Notes under the pieces: generated by a model
Databases searched by the model: none
What the model was told of the DNA's origin: nothing
Seen by the model: only the letters and a program-made list of their open reading frames with translations
Made by a program: the position numbers and the translations under genes
From: Belnapia sp. F-4-1
Lineage (GTDB): Bacteria; Pseudomonadota; Alphaproteobacteria; Acetobacterales; Acetobacteraceae
Reading direction: 5' to 3'
NCBI RefSeq assembly: GCF_000802185.1
Contig: NZ_KN676113.1
Span: forward strand, 4,421,430 to 4,485,429
DNA: 64,000 bases
Shown here: one piece after another, positions 34,935-43,653 of the stretch
How positions within the stretch are numbered: position 1 is the first letter of the stretch
Layout of the letters: every line of letters begins with the position of its first letter

Positions 34935-35275
34935 TGGTCCCCCGGCAGCGGTCTCGGTGGCGTCGCATGGACCTCTCCCCGATTCTGGTCGGGAAAGTCT
35001 CCCTCCGCAGGCAAGACCGAGGCATCCATCGAACTGCGGCTCGAGACCTCCGCCAGCAAGTGCTGCAGCGCGGAAAGCGCACCAACGCCGACCTGCGGCC
35101 CGGATGCGAGGCGCAGCGGCACGCAGGCCTCTGGCTCGAACATCCAGGCCGGTACCTCAAGGCATCGGCCAGCATCCCCATCGAGGCTGCACCGCAACGC
35201 GGTGCCGCGTCCTCTCTTGGTCACCTCATGGACGTGGACCGAGAGACCGCTCCAGGGATGCCACGAATACAATAG
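34935..35275 (-). pseudogene. DUF5372-like gene remnant cut by the IS21 end
   Basis: One frame of this strand reads YSWHPWSGLSVHVHEV, RCSLDGDAGRCLEVPAWMF, then VGVGALSALQHLLAEV. The HP-x-x-G and PAWM patterns recall DUF5372 proteins, which often sit beside transposons. The frame runs directly into the IS21 terminal repeats, so the original end is missing. Confidence 0.4.
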
Positions 35276-35306
35276 CCTCCGTTCCGGGGTCCTGTGGGCA
35301 TTCAGC

Positions 35307-35406
35307 CGTCGAGTTGTACAATGCCGGACGTCCACACAGCGCACTTGCTGGGCAGACGCCGGGAGAGGCGTATGGGGCGCGGCAGATGGCGAGATTGGCG
35401 GCCTGA
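35307..35406 (+). pseudogene. IS3 orfB, 3' fragment
   Basis: ELYNAGRPHSALAGQTPGEAY followed by a short tail and stop: the standard C-terminus of IS3/IS481-type transposases (YN-x-x-RPHSAL). It has the same orientation as the orfA/orfB start at 30536-31140. Confidence 0.7.
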
Positions 35407-35485
35407 CGAAAACTAGGATCGAGCCCATGCAGGCCGTCAAACTGCCCGACGATTAGGGACCACCTCAGAATGCCCAAACTCGAAT

Positions 35486-36031
35486 TTAGACCGAGCCCCC
35501 ATGCAGCAGTTTGAACTGAACAGCGTAATATTTGTCAGTGAAGAAGAAGGCTACAAAGCTCTTGTCGCTCCTGCAGGGACGTGGGGAATGATGATAATAC
35601 GCATAGTCCCATTCGCCGTCTGCCTTTTCAGCCCTGCAGTGCTCCGCCAATTCCTGGATTCTCTGAAGGGTGGTGTTCGGTGGGAAAAGCACTGCGGTCA
35701 TACCCTGATGCATCCGACGCGCCGTCGCCGTGGGATCGCGCACCTTTGCTAGCTTGGCCCGCTTGGCTTCGACACGTTGGCGTTCGAGCCTCACTAGCTC
35801 TTCCCGCTTGAACTGCTCCTTCAGCTCGGCCAGCTCTCGCTCGCGCTGCTCCTTCAGCTCGGCCAGCTCTCGCTCGTGCTCCTTCTCCAGCTCGGCCGCT
35901 TTTGCATTCAGCTCTTCTTCTTTTTTGCGGCGTTTTGCATCTTGTTCCTCAGCGTCCTTTTGGAGTTGCAGCAATTTCTCCCTGATTTCCCTCAGTTCAT
36001 CCGAAAATGATTCGTGCGGTTTGGCTGGCAT
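35486..36031 (-). CDS. coiled-coil protein, unknown function
   Basis: 181 residues. Residues about 8-105 form one long charged coiled coil with an internal repeat (ERELAELKEQ occurs twice). The C-terminal 70 residues are globular and contain MTAVLFPPNTTLQRIQELAEH and DKSFVAFFFTDKYYAVQFKLL. I do not recognise the family. It is the third gene, in transcription order, of a same-strand set with the TGT-like gene and the large unknown gene; the gap to the former is 58 bases. The coil could serve as a scaffold for them. Confidence 0.55.
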   Translation of the reverse strand: MPAKPHESFSDELREIREKLLQLQKDAEEQDAKRRKKEEELNAKAAELEKEHERELAELKEQRERELAELKEQFKREELVRLERQRVEAKRAKLAKVRDPTATARRMHQGMTAVLFPPNTTLQRIQELAEHCRAEKADGEWDYAYYHHSPRPCRSDKSFVAFFFTDKYYAVQFKLLHGGSV

Positions 36032-36089
36032 TGACGCGATTACCTACCTTCTTTGACAGAAATTACAAATTGCACATACTTTAAGTCAC

Positions 36090-37415
36090 CTATTCCACGT
36101 CACCGTCTTCGGTTTCCATTCCGGCAAACATGCCAAGATGATTGCCTGAGTACTTCAGATGTGCCTCCAGCTCGGCGCCGCTGAGCGTGAATGCTTCGGA
36201 CACCGCCCTGCGGGCGCTCCTAATCCTGCTCGGGATTTCTTCGCCGCTGTCAGGTAAATCCGCCATGCGGTTCGCCTGGATCAGAGCTCGGCTCAGCGCC
36301 TCGACGTTGCTGTTGCACAGCAACAGCCGCCCAACCTCGTCCCATGCCTTACTCTGACCGTGCCGGCGCCGCAGGTCATGCATCCGCAGCAATCGCCCCA
36401 CCTCGGTATCAAACGGAAATCGAGCATCATCCTCCGGACGGCTATCCCTCCTTAGTTGCTTTACATGTATCCCGAGTGAGCGCCCTGCCGGAACGGGGTT
36501 GCCTGCGTGGTCGTGGCGGGGCGCGGAAGTTGCCCAGACTGGCGTCGGACCGATAGCGCGGTTGTACTTGTGAGCGAGCAGGAACGGCGTCGACGTATCG
36601 AATGAAACGGAAATCTTTCGCCCGAGCAACCCAAATAGCGCCCGCTTGAGGGCTGTCAGGCACACAGCTAGGCCTAGGCTGCTCGTGCCGAGAAAGTGGA
36701 TGCGCTCCACACGCTCCAGAAACCCGTCCTCGTGCAGGCGCCGCAATGTCCGGATCACATGCCGCAGATCGAAGCGCATCTGCCCGCCCCAGGTGATGCC
36801 GTTCCCCCACTGAAGGTGATGCTTCACACCCTCGGTCCGTTCGTCCGCCTCGCCACGCGTGTGGCCCTGCAGCGTAATCATGACTTTGAGCTCGCCTTCA
36901 CGCTCGTTGCGGAAGACGTCCAAAGCTGTCCGAGTGTCGGCGAGGGCGAGCTGCGGCTTCCGGTGGTAGCGGTTCCCGGGAACGCGCCACGCGGCGCTGG
37001 GTACGTCAGGTCCGACGCCCCAATCGCACACGCGTTCCATCCATCGGAGAACCGCACGGGTGGTCCCCGACGTAAGGATAAACCGGTTGCTCGGATTGAT
37101 CGTCTGAAAGCAACCGTTGTCCCCAATAACGGTAGGGCTCCCATCGCCTCGCCGCCGGTTCGTCACCATATCTTCGACGTGATTTTGCAGGGTTCGCGCG
37201 TCGCCGTTCCTCATCACGACGCCGGCGCTCACCAGCGCCTCGGGCACCGTGAACAGTGGAGAGGCTTCGGCGAGGAAGTCCAAAGCATGCTGACGAAGAC
37301 CGCAGTCCAGGAGCGGTCCGTAATCAGGACCGTACGGGAACCGGAGATAGTAGTCCTGGATTGCTTCGGCGTAGCAGGCGAGGTCGTCCCACTCCGGTGC
37401 GAGCTGTCGCGCCAT
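36090..37415 (-). CDS. possible tRNA-guanine-transglycosylase-like (DpdA-like) protein
   Basis: 441 residues, soluble. Several segments recall the TGT TIM barrel. VIGDNGCFQTI (near residue 97) parallels the SDSGGFQ motif. VMITLQGHTRGEADE parallels the strand and helix around VQGG. RIHFLGTSSLGLAVCL parallels the GLAVGE region. ISVSFDTSTPFLLA places an Asp at about the position of the catalytic DCVxPTR. In DNA-modification systems such enzymes put 7-deazaguanine bases into DNA; other TGT-like proteins modify tRNA. The similarity is read by eye and is weak, and no preQ0 synthesis genes lie in this window. Otherwise it is an unknown conserved protein. Confidence 0.4.
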   Translation of the reverse strand: MARQLAPEWDDLACYAEAIQDYYLRFPYGPDYGPLLDCGLRQHALDFLAEASPLFTVPEALVSAGVVMRNGDARTLQNHVEDMVTNRRRGDGSPTVIGDNGCFQTINPSNRFILTSGTTRAVLRWMERVCDWGVGPDVPSAAWRVPGNRYHRKPQLALADTRTALDVFRNEREGELKVMITLQGHTRGEADERTEGVKHHLQWGNGITWGGQMRFDLRHVIRTLRRLHEDGFLERVERIHFLGTSSLGLAVCLTALKRALFGLLGRKISVSFDTSTPFLLAHKYNRAIGPTPVWATSAPRHDHAGNPVPAGRSLGIHVKQLRRDSRPEDDARFPFDTEVGRLLRMHDLRRRHGQSKAWDEVGRLLLCNSNVEALSRALIQANRMADLPDSGEEIPSRIRSARRAVSEAFTLSGAELEAHLKYSGNHLGMFAGMETEDGDVE

Positions 37416-37515
37416 GGCTGATCTCCGCTACTCTGAATGGTCGGGCAGAGGATTTGATCGTTGAGGGAGCGGCGCACAGGCCCTTCCGTGCGCCGCCAGC
37501 TCAGGCCTGTTAGCC

Positions 37516-39402
37516 CTAGTCGCCGGGCGGAATACCGACGAGCATCTCGGACTGCAGCATGGTATCCGTACGCTCGTCACCCCTTGCGCGCAGCAGGAAC
37601 ATCCACACGGCGAATTGGCCCTCGGTCGTACGAGCGGAGAGCCTAAGGACGCCCGCGGGATCGAGCTCTAGGAGCGCGTCATCCACCATACGGTCGCACA
37701 GCTTGCCAAACGCGACGCACGCTCGTCCCCAATCCGTGCGGAGTGCCCTGGCGAAGACCTCCTCTCGTGCTAGGCGCTTGCGCAGCTTGAGCTCCAGCTT
37801 CAAGTCGTGCGGGTCCAGGACCAGCCTGTCCGACGAAAGCTTCAGCATAAGGGCGGCCGGGTCGTTCTTGCCCTGCTTGACGAAATCCCTTGCATCCCCG
37901 CTGGAGTGTTTTGCAAAAACCTCCTTATCGATGTGCACCTGCACCACCTCGCCACGTGCGAGGTGCTCGCGGAATTCCGCTCGCTTCACATCCAGCGGCA
38001 TCCTGCCAGGCCGAGGCCTCGCCTCCGAAAGCACGACCGACCTCCTGATCGTGGCCGCATCCTTGCCGCAGTCGCAATCAAGCGTCCACCGCAGCAGCCA
38101 CTTGCCGGGCTCCCACTCCTCCCGCTGGTGGCAGTGGAAGCCGAACGCTAACTCGCGCCTCTTGCCGATGAGCTGTTCGGCAAACTCCCTCAGCTCCTTT
38201 GCGTGGACCCAGTAGTCGTCTTCGAAGCCGGCTGGCACGATGGCGTGACCGATGGTCTCATTGGGTACTCCCTCCACAATCAGGCTCATGTCCTGCAGGA
38301 TCGGTGAGTGGACAAAGGTACGGCCGGAGAGGACGTGCAGCTGGGATCTGCCGAGGCGCATGCCGTCCTGGTCCCCACTCCGCTCGAGGCCTGGCGTGGT
38401 GGAGACGTCCTCCCGGCGCGCCGGGATGCAGTCGCGGTCCAACCGGAATAGGTCTGCGAGAAACTGCGAGCAGGGCTCCGCCCTCGCCGCCCTGCGCAAC
38501 TGCACGTCCATGTCCCCAGGCTTGGCATCGAGCCGTACGAATCCGCGCTCGCCGGGCACGTTCATCGCCCTGACGTAGACCCCTTCGTCAAACACTATCT
38601 CGTCTGGCCTCATTGGTCCGTCAGGCACAGTCCGCACCGCGAGCTGCGTGCGAGCCAGTAGCAGCTCACGCGCCTTCAGCTTGCCGCTGTCCAGCGCGAT
38701 CTCGATCGACCTGTCGGGCGGCACAGTGACGTTGTCGCGGTTCTCGGACGCGCCGAGCTCGGTGGGTGTGCCGTGGTTCTTGACGAGTTCCACCAGCTGC
38801 TCAAGGTCCGCGTGGCGCAATTCAAAGCGGCAGCCGAGCTCTGCTTCCTTCTGCTCGATTATCCGCTTGATGGTGTCGCAGGCCGATGCCCTCTGGTCCG
38901 CGAGGCTGCCTTGCCGGGGGTCTGCCGGATTGAGCTCGTCGACGGCGCAAACCGTTGCCTTGAAGACCTTGCCCGACTGGACAGTCCAGCCCTTCTCGCG
39001 CAGCGACTCCTCGACCGACGGCGCAATTTCGCCATCACGTGCAGAAAGCACAATGGTGATGAGCCCTGCCGTGCGGCAGGTGAGCGCCGTGCCGGCGTGC
39101 TTCCTGGCTGTTGCTTCTTCCTTACGGGACTCAGCCGAGTACCGTCCCGCGAGCTTGAAGGCGGCGTCCGCGCGTGCGACCGCCGGGAGGGCGGACAAGT
39201 CCGGCGCCTCGAACGGCAGTGCGTTGGCGATATCGGCGCGGCTGAGCCTGATGGTGAGATCGTCCCGTGGGAGGACATCATCACTCGGCGGGTTGGTCAC
39301 AGTCTGACCGCCGCGATCAATTGAATTGCTGGCGTGGGTTTGATCTGCGGTGGCCACATCGGCGGCCGTGGCCTTCGAACGTGCCTTGGTAGCTCTTGCC
39401 AT
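37516..39402 (-). CDS. large hypothetical protein upstream of the TGT-like gene
   Basis: 628 residues from the ATG of MARATKARSK, which has AGGAG seven bases upstream; the frame is open 18 codons further. The first 60 residues are basic and low-complexity. The rest is soluble and mixed. Visible pieces include DLTIRLSRADIANALPF, TALTCRTAGLITIVLSARDGE, a central beta-rich region with FVRLDAKPGDMDVQLRRAARAEP, and near the C-terminus FHCHQREEWEPGKWLLRWTLDCDCGKD, which contains several Cys/His. I recognise no family. It is the first gene of the three-gene set and lies 100 bases before the TGT-like gene. Confidence 0.55.
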   Translation of the reverse strand: MARATKARSKATAADVATADQTHASNSIDRGGQTVTNPPSDDVLPRDDLTIRLSRADIANALPFEAPDLSALPAVARADAAFKLAGRYSAESRKEEATARKHAGTALTCRTAGLITIVLSARDGEIAPSVEESLREKGWTVQSGKVFKATVCAVDELNPADPRQGSLADQRASACDTIKRIIEQKEAELGCRFELRHADLEQLVELVKNHGTPTELGASENRDNVTVPPDRSIEIALDSGKLKARELLLARTQLAVRTVPDGPMRPDEIVFDEGVYVRAMNVPGERGFVRLDAKPGDMDVQLRRAARAEPCSQFLADLFRLDRDCIPARREDVSTTPGLERSGDQDGMRLGRSQLHVLSGRTFVHSPILQDMSLIVEGVPNETIGHAIVPAGFEDDYWVHAKELREFAEQLIGKRRELAFGFHCHQREEWEPGKWLLRWTLDCDCGKDAATIRRSVVLSEARPRPGRMPLDVKRAEFREHLARGEVVQVHIDKEVFAKHSSGDARDFVKQGKNDPAALMLKLSSDRLVLDPHDLKLELKLRKRLAREEVFARALRTDWGRACVAFGKLCDRMVDDALLELDPAGVLRLSARTTEGQFAVWMFLLRARGDERTDTMLQSEMLVGIPPGD

Positions 39403-40187
39403 GTTCGCTCCTGTTACGGAGCGTGGACCAGGGACGCGTGCGGTGACGGGATGCATCAGGCCACAGCGACCCCGCCACGCCCCAAAGGGTATGGTCGGAA
39501 GTCGCTGGAATCGACAGCAATGTAATTGCCGCCGGGCGTTGTGCCTCTCTACGCCAGGTCAGGGTCACAGGACCCCGACGTCACCGCGTCAGCTCTGCCT
39601 CTTCTCGACACATGCCTGCGCGACATGGTCCCGGGTGCAGTGGCCGAATCAGCCTTTCGGCTGTTGGTGTCGTTCCTATGACCGAGCCTGTTTCGCCGGC
39701 GCGGCCTCCAGCTTCGAACCAGCCCCCGAAGCCGAGAGCTGATCCAATGCGCGATTTAACGCATACACGCGTCCAAGCAAGGGAGATAATGGTTTCGACT
39801 TGCGATCTTCTGGTGCGCTTCGTGCTCCGCTGCTCATCCTCCCGCAGCACCATCGTACGTAGGGGCAGCGACCAAGGATGCGAAATGCGGTGCTCGGGAT
39901 GACGCAGCTGCGCCGGAGCGTGTGAAAGGTCGCCCGGCTACGACTGCAAGCCACAGTGACGCAGCGAATCATTCTCGTAATGCAAGAAATACGAGGTTTG
40001 CTGGTGCAGGACTGACGCCAGCATAGGTGCATTTGCAAGGTCTATACAAAGCACCCAGGGCAGGGGAGGGGGCAAAAGCTTGTACTCTTGCGCCCTCTCC
40101 TGTAACGTTATCCAAGCTTAGAAAAAACCAAAGAGAAGCTGGGTTTCGTTGTCCTTGATCTCTTCCTTATTCTGCAAGGCCATTACT
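39403..40187. other. junction between accessory and core DNA; no gene seen
   Basis: About 785 bases without a convincing gene. No tRNA, integrase or IS end was found. A near-perfect inverted repeat lies at about 40067-40102 (GGAGGGGGCAAAAG against CTTGCGCCCTCTCC) and could be a terminator for the aldehyde dehydrogenase gene. Base composition changes across this region. Confidence 0.5.
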
Positions 40188-41699
40188 TCAGGCCATGTTC
40201 ACCATTATTGTTTTCTTGTGGGTGAAGTGCTCGAGCATCGCCTCGAGCGAGGCTTCCTTGCCGAGGCCGCTCGATTTCACGCCGCCATAGGAAAGGTTGG
40301 CCTGGACCACGAGGTTCTGGTTGATCTGGACGAGGCCGGCCTCCAGCCGGTGCGCCAGGTCGAGCCCGACCTTCAGGTTGTTGGTCCAGAGCGAGGCGGC
40401 GAGGCCGAACTCGCTGTCGTTCGCTTCGGCCAGCACGGCCTCCGGCTCGTCGAAGGGGGCGATGACGGTGACCGGGCCGAAGATCTCCTCGCGCACCAGC
40501 CGGCTGTCCTTGGTCAGGCCGGTGAAGATGACGGGCTGGATGAAAAGGCCCTTCTTCAGCGCGGAGTCGGTCGGCATGGCGGAGCAGACATGGGCGGTGG
40601 CGCCCGGCGTCGCCTTGCCCTCCTCGATGAAGCCGCGGACCTTCTCGAGCTGGCCCTCGGAGACGATGGTGCCGATATCGGTATTCTCGTCGAGCGGGTC
40701 GCCCATCACCATCTTGTTCACCGCATCCTTCATCGCCTGGACGAAGCGGTCGAAGATCGGGCGCTCGACATAGATGCGGCTGGCAGCCGTGCAGCTCTGG
40801 CCCTGGCGGGTGAAGCGCATGGAGGTGAGCGCGCCGGAGACGGTCTTGTCGAAGTCGCAATCGGCGAAGACGATCATCGGCGACTTACCGCCGAGCTCCA
40901 GCGTGACAGGGATCAGCTTCTCGGCAGCGGCGCGGGCGACGATCTTGCCGGTCTCGACGCTGCCGGTGAAGGTCAGCTTGCGCACCAGCGGATGCTCGAC
41001 CAGCGGCGCGCCGCAGTCCGGACCGTAGCCGGAAAGCATGTTGAAGACGCCGGCGGGAAGGACGCGGTTCATCAGCTCGCAGATGCGCAGTACGGCGAGC
41101 GGCGCCTCCTCGGCGCTCTTCACCACCACGCTGTTGCCAGCGACGAGGGCGGGCGCCACCTTCAGCGCCATCAGCAGCATCGGCACGTTCCAGGGGATGA
41201 TGGCGCCGACCACGCCGAGCGGCTCGCGCACGGTGACGCTCAGCACGTTCGGGGCGAAGGGAACGCTCTCGCCCTTCAGCTCGGAGCCGAGGCCGCCGAA
41301 GAACTCGAAGATGTCGGCGACGACGCCAGCCTCGACGCGGCTCTCGGTGCGGAGTGCCTTGCCGGTCTCAAGGGCGATGAGGCGGGCCAGCTCCTCCTGA
41401 TGCTCCTTGATGAGCGCGGCGCATTGGTGGACGAGGGCGCCGCGCTTGCGGGCCGGCATCTTGGCCCATTCCTTCTGGGCCTTGGCGGCGTTCTGCACGG
41501 CGGCGTCGACATCGGCGGCGTCGCCCTCGGCGGCGCGGGCTACCTCCTCGCCGGTCGCCGGGTTGACGACGGCGAAGCTCTTGCCGTTGCGGCCGGGGAC
41601 ATAGCCGCCGCCGATGAAGTGATGGCCAGACAGCGCCTTGGCCAGGGCGAAGGGGTCGAGGCTGGGGGCAGCGGGGGTCGGCATGGGCCGGTCGAGCAT
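40188..41699 (-). CDS. NAD(P)-dependent aldehyde dehydrogenase
   Basis: 503 residues, ATG behind AGGAGG. A complete ALDH superfamily enzyme: PWNVPMLLMALKVAPALVAGN (cofactor site), TFTGSVETGK (Rossmann loop), the general base Glu in LELGGKSP, the nucleophile Cys in RQGQSCTAASR, and EIFGPV plus GVKSSGLGKE near the end. It oxidises an aldehyde to an acid; the sequence alone does not fix the substrate. It lies left of a malonate-type gene cluster on the other strand, so malonate semialdehyde or a similar acid precursor is a tempting guess, but this is only context. Confidence 0.9.
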   Translation of the reverse strand: MLDRPMPTPAAPSLDPFALAKALSGHHFIGGGYVPGRNGKSFAVVNPATGEEVARAAEGDAADVDAAVQNAAKAQKEWAKMPARKRGALVHQCAALIKEHQEELARLIALETGKALRTESRVEAGVVADIFEFFGGLGSELKGESVPFAPNVLSVTVREPLGVVGAIIPWNVPMLLMALKVAPALVAGNSVVVKSAEEAPLAVLRICELMNRVLPAGVFNMLSGYGPDCGAPLVEHPLVRKLTFTGSVETGKIVARAAAEKLIPVTLELGGKSPMIVFADCDFDKTVSGALTSMRFTRQGQSCTAASRIYVERPIFDRFVQAMKDAVNKMVMGDPLDENTDIGTIVSEGQLEKVRGFIEEGKATPGATAHVCSAMPTDSALKKGLFIQPVIFTGLTKDSRLVREEIFGPVTVIAPFDEPEAVLAEANDSEFGLAASLWTNNLKVGLDLAHRLEAGLVQINQNLVVQANLSYGGVKSSGLGKEASLEAMLEHFTHKKTIMVNMA

Positions 41700-41761
41700 G
41701 GGTTCCTCCTGGGCTGTGGGCGGACCATGGCGCTGGGGTAGGGGTTCCGCAAGGCACCCCG

Positions 41762-42061
41762 TCAGCGGAGCTTGCCCCGCCAGCGGAGGGATTGCCGGTT
41801 CAGCGCCGGCAGTAGGTCGGGTTCGGTCCGAATGCGCTCGGCGACGGCGATGGCGGCGGCGAGTTGCGGCTCGGTCAGGTGGCGGAAGGCCGGGCGGCGC
41901 ACCGCCTCATGCCAGGGGCGGCCAATGGCGGCATCGAGGCAGACCCGCATGAAGCAGTGGTCGAGGCGGATCGGCCAGCCCTCGGCGGCGGCCATGCCGG
42001 GCAGGACCTGCCGAGTCAGCGCCAGCCAGCGGGATTCCAGGGCAGTTCGATGCGACGGCAT
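41762..42061 (-). CDS. small conserved protein of about 100 residues
   Basis: 99 residues from the ATG of MPSHRTALESRW. The frame is open much further upstream only because it lies antisense to the malonyl-CoA decarboxylase gene. Landmarks: VLPGMAAAEGWPIRLDHCFMRVCLDAAIG, WHEAVRRPAF, LLPALNRQSLRWRGKLR. I have seen similar short proteins in Acetobacteraceae and Rhodobacterales, annotated only as hypothetical. It is divergent from the decarboxylase (72 bases between starts) and 62 bases before the aldehyde dehydrogenase start. Confidence 0.6.
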   Translation of the reverse strand: MPSHRTALESRWLALTRQVLPGMAAAEGWPIRLDHCFMRVCLDAAIGRPWHEAVRRPAFRHLTEPQLAAAIAVAERIRTEPDLLPALNRQSLRWRGKLR

Positions 42062-42133
42062 GGGGTTCCTTGCCCGGCTTCCTCCGGCGGGACATACGGC
42101 GTAAGCCGTCGCCTGCCAGAGGAGGGGTATCGC

Positions 42134-43600
42134 ATGCCGCCTGTCGCCCTGAGCCTGTCCGACAGCCGCACCTGGCTGGAGCGGGTCTGGTCCAGCATCG
42201 CCGATCGCGGCCGGGCCTATGCCGACGTGCCGTCGAGCCGGCTGCCGCCGCTCGACCGGGCCCGGCATCTCGCCGAGGCGCTGCTCTCCGAGCGTGGCGA
42301 GGCTTCCGGTGCCGCGGTGGCGCGGGAGCTGCACGAGAGCCTCGTCCAATTGGCCGGGGATGACCGCATCGCCTTCTTCCGCTTCCTTGCCGAGGGCTTC
42401 GGCCCCGATCCGGAGCGGTTGCGCCGGGCAGCGGAGGCCTGGATGGCGGAGCCCACGGCGGAGGCCGCGGCCCGCCTGGCGGAGGCCTCCGAGCCGCCCC
42501 GGCAGGAGCTGCTGCGGCGGATGAACATGGCCCCCGGCGGCACCGCCACCCTGGTTGGGCTGCGCAAGGAATTGACCGGCCTCACCAAGGATGAGCCGGC
42601 GCTGCGGGTGCTGGATTCCGACCTGCGGCATCTCTTCGCCTCCTGGTTCAACCGCGGCTTCCTGGAACTGCGCCGCATCGACTGGCAGACGCCGGCGGCG
42701 GTGCTGGAGAAGCTGATCCGCTACGAGGCGGTGCACGAGATCCAGGGCTGGGAGGATCTCCGCCGCCGGCTCGATGCCGACCGCCGCTGCTTCGCCTTCT
42801 TCCACCCCGCCTTGCCGGGCGAGCCGCTGATCTTCGTCGAGGTGGCGCTGGTCCAGGGCCTGGCCGCCGCGGTGCAGCCGTTGCTGGCGCGGGACGAGCC
42901 GCCGGCCGACCCGGCGCGGGCAGATACCGCAATCTTCTACTCCATCTCCAACTGCCAGGAGGGGCTGCGCGGCATCTCCTTCGGCAATTTCCTCATCAAG
43001 CAGGTGGTGGAGGAGCTGAAGGCGGAGTTGCCCCAGCTTGCCACTTTCTCGACGCTCTCGCCCGTGCCCGGCTTTCGCCGCTGGCTGGAGCGGGAGGTCG
43101 CATCGCAGCCGGAGGAGGAGCTGGTGCGCCCGGAGGAGGCGGCGCTGCTGACCGCGACGTCCGCGGCGGAGGACGTGCCGACCGCCCTCCAGGCGCTGAC
43201 CGAGGGCGCGTGGTGGCAGGAGGAGGCGAAGCGGGAGGCGCTGCGCGGCCCGCTGCTGCGCCTCGCCGCCGCCTACCTGACCCGGCCGGCGGGGGAGCCC
43301 GGCTTGGACCCGGTGGCGCGCTTCCATCTCGGCAACGGCGCGCGGCTCGAGCGGGTGAACTGGCTCGGCAACACCTCCGCCCGCGGCATGCGGGAGAGCT
43401 TCGGGGTGATGGTCAACTACCTCTACGACCGCGAGCAGATCGAGGCGAACCACGAGCGATTCGTGCATTCGGGCCATGTTGCGCGCTCCGCCGCGGTGGA
43501 GGCGCTGCTGCAGGCGCCAAGGCCGGACGCCGCGCCGCCCCGCTCCGCCCTGGCGCGGTTGCTGGGCGGCGAGGAGAAGGCCGGCGGCAAGCCAGCCTGA
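42134..43600 (+). CDS. matA: malonyl-CoA decarboxylase
   Basis: 488 residues from the ATG at 42134, with GGAGGGG upstream; the frame is open 90 codons further back. The N-terminal helical domain leads to the catalytic GNAT-like domain: CFAFFHPALPGEPLIFVEVAL, FYSISNCQEGLRGISFGNFLIKQV, FSTLSPVPGF, and HLGNGARLERVNWLGN, then SFGVMVNYLYD. These are the MCD family blocks. It converts malonyl-CoA to acetyl-CoA and CO2. It is followed on the same strand by a MatC-type carrier and a CoA-transferase, which makes a malonate use pathway likely. Confidence 0.9.
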   Translation: MPPVALSLSDSRTWLERVWSSIADRGRAYADVPSSRLPPLDRARHLAEALLSERGEASGAAVARELHESLVQLAGDDRIAFFRFLAEGFGPDPERLRRAAEAWMAEPTAEAAARLAEASEPPRQELLRRMNMAPGGTATLVGLRKELTGLTKDEPALRVLDSDLRHLFASWFNRGFLELRRIDWQTPAAVLEKLIRYEAVHEIQGWEDLRRRLDADRRCFAFFHPALPGEPLIFVEVALVQGLAAAVQPLLARDEPPADPARADTAIFYSISNCQEGLRGISFGNFLIKQVVEELKAELPQLATFSTLSPVPGFRRWLEREVASQPEEELVRPEEAALLTATSAAEDVPTALQALTEGAWWQEEAKREALRGPLLRLAAAYLTRPAGEPGLDPVARFHLGNGARLERVNWLGNTSARGMRESFGVMVNYLYDREQIEANHERFVHSGHVARSAAVEALLQAPRPDAAPPRSALARLLGGEEKAGGKPA

Positions 43601-43653
43601 ACGAGGGATGAGGCGGGTCGGCAGGAACCGGCCCGGAGGGAGAAACACTGTCC

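Noticed and set aside
39708-39722. TTCGAACC as part of a tRNA gene at the island edge
   Set aside because: No acceptor stem, D-arm or anticodon arm can be drawn around it on either strand.
40149-41741. 530-codon open frame on the plus strand across the aldehyde dehydrogenase gene
   Set aside because: It is antisense to a clear ALDH gene with all catalytic motifs. The composition (Leu, Gly, Glu, Arg, His rich) is typical of shadows in GC-rich DNA.
41762-43648. 628-codon minus-strand frame
   Set aside because: Only its last 99 codons look like a protein. The rest is antisense to malonyl-CoA decarboxylase and rich in Arg, Gly and Gln.
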